Positions 24,984 to 31,850 of a stretch of 64,000 nt of DNA are shown in pieces. The translations under genes and the position numbers were made by a program. The notes under the pieces were generated by a model. The model ran no database searches, was not told the DNA's origin, and saw only the letters and a list, made by a program, of their open reading frames with translations. The stretch is from positions 496,001 to 560,000 of the forward strand of contig OZ007036.1 in assembly GCA_963931655.1 (NCBI GenBank). The letters are read 5' to 3'. How positions within the stretch are numbered: position 1 is the stretch's first letter; every line of letters begins with the position of its first letter. This stretch comes from Butyricicoccus_B sp017886875 (lineage in GTDB: Bacteria; Bacillota; Clostridia; Oscillospirales; Butyricicoccaceae).

Positions 24984-26306
24984 TTATGGAACAAGACGTG
25001 TCATATCACGAGGGAACATAGACGCATCACGTACATTTTGCTGACCTAAAAGCTGCATAGTTAGACGTTCCAGACCAATACCAAGACCGCCATGAGGTGG
25101 CATACCATATTTATGCATCATTGTAAACGACTCAAATAAAGTTTCGTCCATATTGCGGTCACGCAGTTTTTGAATTTGCTCATCATAATCATTGATACGC
25201 TGACCACCAGTTGTAATCTCAAGACCTCTAAACAGTAAGTCAAAAGAAAGAGCCAACTTTGGATTTTCCTTGTCGTCCATAGCATAGAATGGACGTTTTG
25301 CAGAAGGGAAGTGAGTAACAAAACAGAATTCACAGTTATGTTCTTCTTGAGCCCACTTACAAAGCATAACTTCTTCATCAGGGTTCAAGTCAAAACGGTT
25401 TTTAGACTTATGACCATATTTTTCCTGCATGATTTCCTTAGCCTCAGCAAAAGTGATTGTAGGGATAGTATCAATAACAGGTAATTTAACACCTAAAAGC
25501 TCAATTTCTTCCTTAACATGTGTGTTTAGGTATTCCATCATATATTTAAGCATACCAGTTTCCATAGCCATTACATCATACATGGAGTCAATGTAAGCCA
25601 TCTCAAAGTCAAGACCGATATATTCATTTAAGTGACGGGAAGTGTTATGACGCTCTGCACGATATACATTGCCAACTTCAAATACACGACCAAAAATACC
25701 CGCTGTATACTGCTTGTAAAACTGTGGTGACTGTGCAAGATAAGCCTGCTGACCAAAATAATCAAGCTTAAAGATATTAGCACCACCTTCAGCACCAGAA
25801 GAAACAATTTTTGGTGTATGAATACGAGTAAAGCCCTGTTTAATCATATATTCAGAGAAACCATCAGCGATAGCAGCCTGAATACGGAATACCGCACGCT
25901 TGCGAGGGTGACGAAGGGTAATAGGACGAAGTGGCAAATCAACATCAAGAGATAAGCCCATATACTTTTTACCAAGAGGAACAGGGAGTTGTTCTGCTGG
26001 CTTAGCCAAAATTTTAATATCAGTTAGCACAACTTCAAAGCCATGTTCTGCACGAGGTTCTTCATGAACATCACCAGTAACTTCAACAACCATTGCATCT
26101 TTAATATCAGTTTTATTTAAACCGCCAATCTCACCAGAGAACATACACTGAATAAGACCATAGTCTGTACGAATTACAACAAATGCGAAATCAGACATAT
26201 CACGCACACGATGAACTGTACCTCTAAATGTTACAGACTGACCGATATGTGCTTTACAGTCAGAAATCGCTTCTACATACTGTTTTGGAGTTCCTATAAA
26301 TTCCAT
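24984..26306 (-). CDS. aspS: Aspartyl-tRNA synthetase, archaeal-type
   Basis: Class II aminoacyl-tRNA synthetase of 440 residues. An N-terminal OB fold (VTFRGTVHRVRDMSDFAFVVIRT region) binds the anticodon; motif 2 is FEVGNVYRAERHNTSRHLNEY and motif 3 GGLGIGLERLTMQLL. It lacks the roughly 120-residue GAD insertion of the usual 590-residue bacterial AspRS, so it is the archaeal/eukaryal genre. Such enzymes in bacteria are often non-discriminating and charge tRNA-Asn too, for correction by GatCAB. TTG 26315 is possible, but ATG 26306 is preferred. No T-box is present upstream. Confidence 0.93.
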   Translation of the reverse strand: MEFIGTPKQYVEAISDCKAHIGQSVTFRGTVHRVRDMSDFAFVVIRTDYGLIQCMFSGEIGGLNKTDIKDAMVVEVTGDVHEEPRAEHGFEVVLTDIKILAKPAEQLPVPLGKKYMGLSLDVDLPLRPITLRHPRKRAVFRIQAAIADGFSEYMIKQGFTRIHTPKIVSSGAEGGANIFKLDYFGQQAYLAQSPQFYKQYTAGIFGRVFEVGNVYRAERHNTSRHLNEYIGLDFEMAYIDSMYDVMAMETGMLKYMMEYLNTHVKEEIELLGVKLPVIDTIPTITFAEAKEIMQEKYGHKSKNRFDLNPDEEVMLCKWAQEEHNCEFCFVTHFPSAKRPFYAMDDKENPKLALSFDLLFRGLEITTGGQRINDYDEQIQKLRDRNMDETLFESFTMMHKYGMPPHGGLGIGLERLTMQLLGQQNVRDASMFPRDMTRLVP

Positions 26307-26398
26307 GAAACACAAACGCCTCTCTATCTTATTTTTTATTTTCCACGATTTTCATTATATCCATTTTTAGAGCAACAATCAAGGGAAAACAGCAAAAA

Positions 26399-26971
26399 TC
26401 AGTCCTCAAATATAATCTTTCCGTCTTTAAATTCCTTGATAATAGCGAGTGACTCCACATGAATACCTTCACCACGAACAAGTTTTCCACCTGTGTCAAA
26501 GCCTTTTTCAATACAAATACCGGCACCGACAATAGTAGCACCTGACTGACGAACTAATTCAATCAGACCTAAAAGGGCACTACCTTTAGCTAAAAAGTCA
26601 TCAATAAGTAAAACTCTGTCATTTTCATTAAGGAAATTTTTTGAAACAATAACGTCATATTCTCTTTGATGAGTGAAAGAAGTGACTTTACTTGTGTAAA
26701 CTTCACCGTCAATATTTCTTGACTGAGTTTTTTTAGCAAATACAACTGGAACACCGAAATGCTGTGCTGCAATACAAGCAATACCAATACCGGAGGCCTC
26801 AATTGTTAGAATTTTGTTTATACCTTGATTTTTGTATAAACGATGGAATTCTCTGCCTATCTCATTTATAAGCTGAACGTCCATCTGATGATTTAAAAAC
26901 GCATCTACTTTTAGTACATCGCCATCTTTAACACGACCACGTTCTAGTATAGCATCTTTTAAAAGCTTCAT
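26399..26971 (-). CDS. xpt: Xanthine phosphoribosyltransferase
   Basis: Purine salvage enzyme converting xanthine and PRPP to XMP. 190 residues from ATG 26971, chosen over ATG 26992 because AGGGGG lies upstream and the resulting MKLLKDAILERG matches the family start. Motifs: LKVDAFLNHQMD, TIEASGIGIACIAA, and the PRPP loop VLLIDDFLAKGSA. It stands alone, not linked to a xanthine permease. The leader is only about 40 nt, too short for a purine riboswitch. Confidence 0.94.
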   Translation of the reverse strand: MKLLKDAILERGRVKDGDVLKVDAFLNHQMDVQLINEIGREFHRLYKNQGINKILTIEASGIGIACIAAQHFGVPVVFAKKTQSRNIDGEVYTSKVTSFTHQREYDVIVSKNFLNENDRVLLIDDFLAKGSALLGLIELVRQSGATIVGAGICIEKGFDTGGKLVRGEGIHVESLAIIKEFKDGKIIFED

Positions 26972-27018
26972 ATATGCTTTTGCCCCCTGCATTCATTCAA
27001 ATTATAAATATTTCATTT

Positions 27019-27047
27019 ATTATAGCACTTTCGACTATGTTTGACAA
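27019..27047 (-). promoter_or_regulatory. xpt promoter
   Basis: Minus strand TTGTCA (27047-27042), a 17-nt spacer and a consensus TATAAT (27024-27019). Start near 27012. Confidence 0.8.
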
Positions 27048-27098
27048 TGTTTATCATAACAAAAGTTTAAAAAACTTAACACCATATTTACAAACATA

Positions 27099-27137
27099 TA
27101 TAAAAAGCGTTTATGTCCCAAAAAACATAAACGCTTT
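27099..27137 (-). terminator. Terminator of the TrpXYZ-type ABC operon
   Basis: Minus strand 13-bp stem (27137-27125 with 27116-27104, AAAGCGTTTATGT arm) with a short loop and a TTTTT tail, directly after the ATPase stop codon. Confidence 0.88.
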
Positions 27138-27140
27138 AAT

Positions 27141-27920
27141 TTATTCACTTAAAAGCATACGGTCATTATCAATATTAAACTTATCAAGCAAATCTTGCAC
27201 TTTGAGATTTTTCTTTTCTTCACCGCTTATATCAACAACAACCTTACCATTATGCATCATAATAAGTCTGTTGCCATATTCAATAGCATGTCGCATATTA
27301 TGAGTTACCATAAGCGTTGTAAGATTATCTCTTTCAACAATATCTTTAGTTATCTTTAAAACCTTATCTGCCGTTTTAGGGTCAAGTGCTGCTGTATGTT
27401 CATCAAGTAAAAGTAAATTAGGCTTTTTAAGTGTTGCCATAAGCAGGGTAAGGGCTTGACGCTGACCGCCAGATAAAAGACCTACTTTACTAGTCATTCT
27501 ATCTTCAAGCCCTAAATCAAGCATCGCAAGGCGTTCACGATATAACTTTCTTTCCTCATTTGATATACCAGTTTTTAAACCTCGACGCTCTCCACGTCTA
27601 TATGCAAGTGCCAAATTTTCCTCAATGCCCATATTAGCCGCTGTACCACGCATAGGGTCTTGGAATACTCGACCTAGAAATCTAGCTCTTTTATGTTCTG
27701 GTAAATTGGTTAAATTATATGCATCAAGGTGAATACTTCCTTCATCGGGAGGGAATACACCAGCTATTAGATTAAGTGTGGTTGATTTGCCTGCTCCATT
27801 ACCACCTATTACAGTAACAAAATCGCCATTGTTAAGTGTTAAATTTAAACCATTTATAGCACGTTTTTCATTTACAGTATTTGCATTAAATGTTTTGTAT
27901 ACGTTTTTAATCTCTAGCAT
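27141..27920 (-). CDS. ABC transporter ATP-binding protein, TrpXYZ/COG1101 type
   Basis: 259-residue ATPase of an amino-acid-like importer. Walker A GGNGAGKST (about residues 38-46), signature LLSGGQRQALTLL, Walker B LLLLDEHTAALD (with His instead of the usual Pro after Asp-Glu, a feature of this group), and H-loop MVTHNMRHAIEYG. Third gene of a binding protein-permease-ATPase operon. Streptococcal TrpXYZ relatives are linked to tryptophan/tyrosine uptake, but the substrate here is unproven. Confidence 0.9.
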   Translation of the reverse strand: MLEIKNVYKTFNANTVNEKRAINGLNLTLNNGDFVTVIGGNGAGKSTTLNLIAGVFPPDEGSIHLDAYNLTNLPEHKRARFLGRVFQDPMRGTAANMGIEENLALAYRRGERRGLKTGISNEERKLYRERLAMLDLGLEDRMTSKVGLLSGGQRQALTLLMATLKKPNLLLLDEHTAALDPKTADKVLKITKDIVERDNLTTLMVTHNMRHAIEYGNRLIMMHNGKVVVDISGEEKKNLKVQDLLDKFNIDNDRMLLSE

Positions 27921-27923
27921 TTA

Positions 27924-28841
27924 TTAACCCTCCTTTCTTGTTTTTTTAGAGAAATATTTAGCTTTCCAAAATGGAACAGCAAGGAATATAGCAACAACAA
28001 GTGCAGTCAAAAGTTTTAAATCATCTGTCTTGATAAACTGGGTTTGTAACACAATTTGAATAACAAGATAATAAATAATAGCACCGATTGAAACGCTTAA
28101 AAGTTTAAGTGCAAAGTTTCTAAAAATCTTAGAAAATAGAACTTCACCAATAATAACCGCTGCAAGACCTATAACAATAGCACCACGTCCCATATTTACA
28201 TCAGCAAAGCCTTGATACTGAGCAAGAAGGGCGGAAGAAAGTGCTACAACACCATTAGATACCATTAAACCTAATACCTTTACAAAGTTAGTATTTATAC
28301 CTTGAGCACGAGCCATATCAGCATTACAACCAGTTGCACGAAGTGAACAACCAAGTTCTGTGCCAAAGAACCAATATAACAATGCAATTAAAACAATGGT
28401 AAATATAACTCCTACAAAAATAGGACTTTCTATTGTCATTTTACGAACATTTCTAAGCGATACAAGTAAATCATATTTATCTACACTTATCGCCTGATTT
28501 GCTTTACCACCTAAAGCTCTAAGATTTATGGAATATAACGCAAGCTGAGTTAAAATACCTGCTAAAATTGCTGGGATACCCATAAATGTATGGAATATAC
28601 CTGTTAAAAAACCTGCAAGCATACCAGCAATTACCGCACATAAAAGAGCAACCCAAACATTATAACCGCTTGTCATCATAACAATGCACACTGCACCACC
28701 TGTACACATTGTACCATCAACTGTAAGGTCGGGGAGGTCAAGCACTTTGTATGTAATATATACACCGATTGCCATAAGTCCCCAAATCAACCCCTGTGCC
28801 ACTGCACCAGGTAGGGAATTAATAAGAGCTGTAATATTCAT
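27924..28841 (-). CDS. ABC transporter permease, TrpY/COG4120 type
   Basis: Membrane permease of 305 residues with about eight to nine hydrophobic segments, of the branched-chain amino acid/sugar permease superfamily (GLMAIGVYITYKVLDLPDLT at the N-terminus, LRATGCNADMARAQGIN as the ATPase-coupling loop). ATG 28841 has GGAGG at ideal spacing; TTG 28853 is rejected. The stop is 3 bases from the ATPase start. Works with the binding lipoprotein upstream and ATPase downstream. Confidence 0.9.
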   Translation of the reverse strand: MNITALINSLPGAVAQGLIWGLMAIGVYITYKVLDLPDLTVDGTMCTGGAVCIVMMTSGYNVWVALLCAVIAGMLAGFLTGIFHTFMGIPAILAGILTQLALYSINLRALGGKANQAISVDKYDLLVSLRNVRKMTIESPIFVGVIFTIVLIALLYWFFGTELGCSLRATGCNADMARAQGINTNFVKVLGLMVSNGVVALSSALLAQYQGFADVNMGRGAIVIGLAAVIIGEVLFSKIFRNFALKLLSVSIGAIIYYLVIQIVLQTQFIKTDDLKLLTALVVAIFLAVPFWKAKYFSKKTRKEG

Positions 28842-28860
28842 TATTTCCTCCAAAATAGGG

Positions 28861-28892
28861 GATAGGATACAGTGAAATCACTGCACCCTATC
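28861..28892 (-). promoter_or_regulatory. Intercistronic stem-loop between binding protein and permease
   Basis: GATAGG (28861-28866)/CCTATC (28887-28892) and CAGTG (28870-28874)/CACTG (28879-28883) nest around an AAAT tetraloop. There is no T-run, so it is not a classic terminator. Such hairpins after a binding-protein gene often protect the upstream mRNA so that the binding protein is made in excess. That role is inference. Confidence 0.5.
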
Positions 28893-28905
28893 AAGTCTTA
28901 ATTTT

Positions 28906-29880
28906 TTATTCTATTGCTTCATAATCATCTGGAACAGTTATTCCAAGCTGCTCACAAATATCAGCATTGTATTTCTTAGTGAAGCTTGGAGCAGACTGAA
29001 CTTCCATTTTAGAAATATCTTCACCATTTACTAATACATCGTAAGCCATTTCGCCAGTGATTTGACCAAGTTCATAATAATCTACAGAAAGTGTTGCTAC
29101 ACCATAACCCTTACAAGAGTTTTCTTCACCAGCAATAACAGGCATTTTTGCAGGAACCACAATATTACCAATAGTTTCAGCACAAGATGCTGCTACATTA
29201 TCAGTAGGAGTATAAAGAACATCACTTGCAGCAACCGCACTTGTTACAACAGCAGAAACATCATTTGTATCTGTGAAAGAAAATTCTGTACATTCATAAC
29301 CCATTTTTTCAAGTAAAGGCTTAATAACACTAATCTGATAAGATGAGTTAGGTTCAGCTGAACAATATACTAAACCTACTTTTTTAGCATCAGGGAATAG
29401 TTCATTTAGCATTTCTGCTTGACCATCAAGCGGAGCAAGGTCTGTTGTACCAGAAATGTTAGAGCCTGTTACGCCAGTCCAATCATCAATAGAAAGAGCT
29501 GTTGCATAGTCTGTTATTGATGTACCCAAAATAGGAATATCAGATGTGCCAGCTTGTGCTGCTTGAACAGATGCAGTAGCGTTTGCCATTATTAAATCCA
29601 CACCATTTGAAACAAAGCTATTTATAATTGTTGAACAAGTAGGAGAGTCACCAGATGCATTTTGATAATCAAATTTCACTTTATCTTCTCCAAGTTTTTC
29701 AATTAAATAATCCTGAAAACCTTCAGTTGCTGCATCAAGTGCTTCATGCTGAGTTAACTGACATATACCAATATTATAAACATCATCAGCACTACTACCA
29801 TTTGCATTACTACAAGCTGTCATGGAAACTGCCATTGTGCCAGCAAGTAAAGTAGCAAACAATTTTTTTGTGAATTTCAT
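28906..29880 (-). CDS. ABC transporter substrate-binding lipoprotein (TrpX/COG2984 type)
   Basis: 324-residue lipoprotein: signal sequence with lipobox MTAC, then an ABC_sub_bind (PF04392) protein beginning YNIGICQLTQHEALDAATEGF. The first lobe contains NASGDSPTCSTIINSFVSNG and the hinge region GLVYCSAEPNSSYQ. It captures an amino acid or small amide for the two downstream components. AAAGGGTGA precedes ATG 29880. First gene of the operon. Confidence 0.92.
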   Translation of the reverse strand: MKFTKKLFATLLAGTMAVSMTACSNANGSSADDVYNIGICQLTQHEALDAATEGFQDYLIEKLGEDKVKFDYQNASGDSPTCSTIINSFVSNGVDLIMANATASVQAAQAGTSDIPILGTSITDYATALSIDDWTGVTGSNISGTTDLAPLDGQAEMLNELFPDAKKVGLVYCSAEPNSSYQISVIKPLLEKMGYECTEFSFTDTNDVSAVVTSAVAASDVLYTPTDNVAASCAETIGNIVVPAKMPVIAGEENSCKGYGVATLSVDYYELGQITGEMAYDVLVNGEDISKMEVQSAPSFTKKYNADICEQLGITVPDDYEAIE

Positions 29881-29936
29881 TTAAATCACCCTTTTACTAA
29901 AGTTAAACAAGAGTTTTTATCGCTCTATAGTTTTAC

Positions 29937-29965
29937 ATTTTAGCAGTTAAAAGTGTTTTGGTCAA
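29937..29965 (-). promoter_or_regulatory. Promoter of the TrpXYZ-type operon
   Basis: Minus strand TTGACC (29965-29960), 17-nt spacer, TAAAAT (29942-29937). The 336-bp gap 29881-30216 holds this promoter and, rightward, the extended -10 box of the HPr-like gene. No T-box or other structured leader was recognised in it. Confidence 0.65.
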
Positions 29966-30108
29966 GAGTTTTAATTAAATTTCAATATTTTCTTTTTTAC
30001 ATTTTTACACTTTGAAAACAAAATGACTGCTTAAAATATAAAAAATTAAGAACGAATTGTTAATTTTAGAAAAAAAACTAAAAACTCTTTTCTTTTGTAT
30101 ATTATCTA

Positions 30109-30117
30109 TGCTATAAT
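30109..30117 (+). promoter_or_regulatory. Extended -10 promoter of HPr-like gene
   Basis: TGCTATAAT is an extended -10 element; the -35 region is only T-rich. The inferred leader is about 93 nt and ends with GGGAGG at 30201-30206. Confidence 0.5.
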
Positions 30118-30216
30118 AATGGCGTGAAATAAATCCTCTGGTGCTGCCTAACTGTTGACATTATTATAATGACTCACCATATGGATTATATATTTATTTT
30201 GGGAGGTATTTCTAAA

Positions 30217-30453
30217 ATGACCAGAGCAATTAAAGTAAAAAACACAGAAGATATTCAGAAGATTAACCAAATCGTAACACGTTATGGCTTCGATATTTGG
30301 ATTCATGGTAAAAGTGGTATGGTAGATGCTAAGAGCCTTTTAGGTATGTTCTTACTATCTTTAAATGAGCCACTACAGTTAGTAGTTGAAGATGATGTTG
30401 ATGCGTCTGCTCTACTTAAAGACCTTGGCGAATATCTTGAAATTGAAGACTAA
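30217..30453 (+). CDS. HPr-family protein lacking the phosphorylatable histidine (Crh-like)
   Basis: 78-residue HPr-fold protein. The segment GKSGMVDAKSLLGMFLLSL matches the region around Ser46 of HPr (GKS-x4-KSIMG-x2-SL), with Ser40 at the regulatory serine position. The HARPA active-site motif is missing: around the position of His15 the sequence reads VKNTEDIQKINQ, with no His. A protein with Ser46 but no His15 resembles Bacillus Crh, a regulator rather than a phosphocarrier. The frame is open from 30169, but ATG 30217 has GGGAGG upstream. Single-gene unit with its own promoter and terminator. Confidence 0.85.
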   Translation: MTRAIKVKNTEDIQKINQIVTRYGFDIWIHGKSGMVDAKSLLGMFLLSLNEPLQLVVEDDVDASALLKDLGEYLEIED

Positions 30454-30459
30454 AAATTT

Positions 30460-30492
30460 ACAGCTCTCATGTTTTTCATGAGAGCTGTTTTT
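30460..30492 (+). terminator. Terminator of HPr-like gene
   Basis: 12-bp stem ACAGCTCTCATG (30460-30471)/30477-30488 with a 5-nt T loop and a TTTTT tail. Confidence 0.92.
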
Positions 30493-30509
30493 ATTAACAT
30501 TATATCTGT

Positions 30510-30953
30510 TTATTTTATATGATTATATCGTAAAATAAGATGCACAATAGAGGATACAACTACTATGCCTATTGCAAGTGCTCCCGCTATTCCAACTGTA
30601 AAAATACATTGTCTTAAAGCCTGAACTGTATCACCCTTAATACAATAAACCATAGTTTGATATATGCCATTTCCAGGAACAAGCGGTAAAAGTGATATAG
30701 CTAAAAAAACTGTAACAGGACTTCTTAAAACCCTTGCACAAACTTCAGAATATATTGTTATTACAACTGTTGCTATAAAATACCTTGGTATATCACTATC
30801 TGGGAATGGTGTAGCAGCTAGAAGATAAATAAGCCAGCTAATAAGTCCGCCAAAACCTGCAAAAAATATATGTTTGCCTTTAACTTGAAATACAACAGCA
30901 AAACATATACATGCAAAAAAACTCATAAGACTTTGATAAATAATCTCGTCCAT
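30510..30953 (-). CDS. Threonine/serine exporter-like membrane protein, ThrE_2 half
   Basis: 147-residue membrane protein with about five helices, matching the C-terminal half of ThrE (PF12821): LPLVPGNGIYQTMV is the typical conserved loop. In Corynebacterium the two halves are one ThrE polypeptide; here they are separate genes as in YjjB/YjjP. Its GGAGG overlaps the end of the partner gene, 2 bases upstream, suggesting coupled translation. Substrate could be threonine, serine or, as proposed for E. coli YjjPB, succinate. Confidence 0.88.
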   Translation of the reverse strand: MDEIIYQSLMSFFACICFAVVFQVKGKHIFFAGFGGLISWLIYLLAATPFPDSDIPRYFIATVVITIYSEVCARVLRSPVTVFLAISLLPLVPGNGIYQTMVYCIKGDTVQALRQCIFTVGIAGALAIGIVVVSSIVHLILRYNHIK

Positions 30954-30955
30954 AT

Positions 30956-31717
30956 TTATCCTCCAAGTAAACCTGCAAAACTAAACGGCACAGCTGCACC
31001 AACTGCTATACCCGCTGCAACAAGAAGAGCTTCTGTAAATTTTGTTATTCCCGCCACAATATCTCCAGCTATTAAATCTCTAATTGCGTTTGTAAGCACA
31101 AGACCTGGTACAAGTATCATTATCGAACCAATTACCATATTTTCATACACTTTTATTATGCCTAGTTTATAACATAAAAGGGCAGTAGAGGCAATCCAAA
31201 ATCCACCCACTATATTTATAAAAAGTTTATTCGTTCTTATATGGTTCATGTATTCTATCATATACCATAAAATCACACATGTTGTTAAAGAACAGATAGC
31301 TTCTATAACACCACCACCAAATAAAAATGTAAAAAATGCAGCTCCTCCACCTGTAGCCAAACAAAGCATAATTTTAGGATAACCTGTATGCACATCTATT
31401 AAATGAAGTCGTTCTTTTATAGAGGCATAATCAAGTTTTTCTCTACAAATATCACGACATAGTGTATTTAATTGGTCTAGCAAACCCAAATTTGTGCTTC
31501 TTTTGTGTATTCGTGCTACTCTTGTTATAGGTGCTTCATTATTTCTTGTAAATGATGTAATTATAGTAGTAGGTACTGCATATACATTTATTTCAGTCGC
31601 ATCATATGATTTACATATACGAAAAATTGCATCTTCTACTCTATATGTTTCAGCTCCACATTGCAAAAGCCTTTGACCTATGTTCATTGAAACTTCTATT
31701 AGTTCTGTTGAAGTCAA
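30956..31717 (-). CDS. Threonine/serine exporter family protein, ThrE N-terminal half
   Basis: 253 residues. A soluble N-terminal part contains the family motif MNIGQRLLQCGAETYRVEDAI, which in this family resembles a hydrolase-like segment, followed by five membrane helices (PF06738). It begins with TTG at 31717 preceded by GGAG about 10 nt upstream; no in-frame ATG earlier. Pairs with the downstream 147-residue subunit to make the complete exporter. Confidence 0.88.
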   Translation of the reverse strand: MTSTELIEVSMNIGQRLLQCGAETYRVEDAIFRICKSYDATEINVYAVPTTIITSFTRNNEAPITRVARIHKRSTNLGLLDQLNTLCRDICREKLDYASIKERLHLIDVHTGYPKIMLCLATGGGAAFFTFLFGGGVIEAICSLTTCVILWYMIEYMNHIRTNKLFINIVGGFWIASTALLCYKLGIIKVYENMVIGSIMILVPGLVLTNAIRDLIAGDIVAGITKFTEALLVAAGIAVGAAVPFSFAGLLGG

Positions 31718-31759
31718 ATCACATTACTCCATTCTGAAAATCAAATCTTTATGTAGAAA

Positions 31760-31788
31760 GAATAACATATTTTTGCTTTAAAAGTCAA
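31760..31788 (-). promoter_or_regulatory. Promoter of the ThrE-type operon
   Basis: Minus strand TTGACT (31788-31783), 17-nt spacer, TTATTC (31765-31760). Confidence 0.55.
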
Positions 31789-31793
31789 TATTT

Positions 31794-31835
31794 ATAAAAA
31801 ACACTCCTGCTTTCACTGTAAAAGAGGAGTGTTTT
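31794..31835 (-). terminator. Terminator of the aromatic amino acid/SLH operon
   Basis: Minus strand 11-bp stem AAAACACTCCT/AGGAGTGTTTT (31835-31825 with 31808-31798), 16-nt loop, then a T-run. Confidence 0.8.
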
Positions 31836-31850
31836 AATGTAAAAATTTTT

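Noticed and set aside
26307..26398. T-box or other leader control of aspS
   Set aside because: The upstream gap is under 100 bp and contains no T-box sequence or terminator-antiterminator pair.
26972..27047. Possible purine riboswitch upstream of xpt
   Set aside because: The promoter leaves only about 40 nt of leader, and none of the conserved purine-aptamer loops is present.
30169..30216. N-terminal extension of the HPr-like protein
   Set aside because: No ribosome site at ATG 30169 and a clear GGGAGG before ATG 30217.
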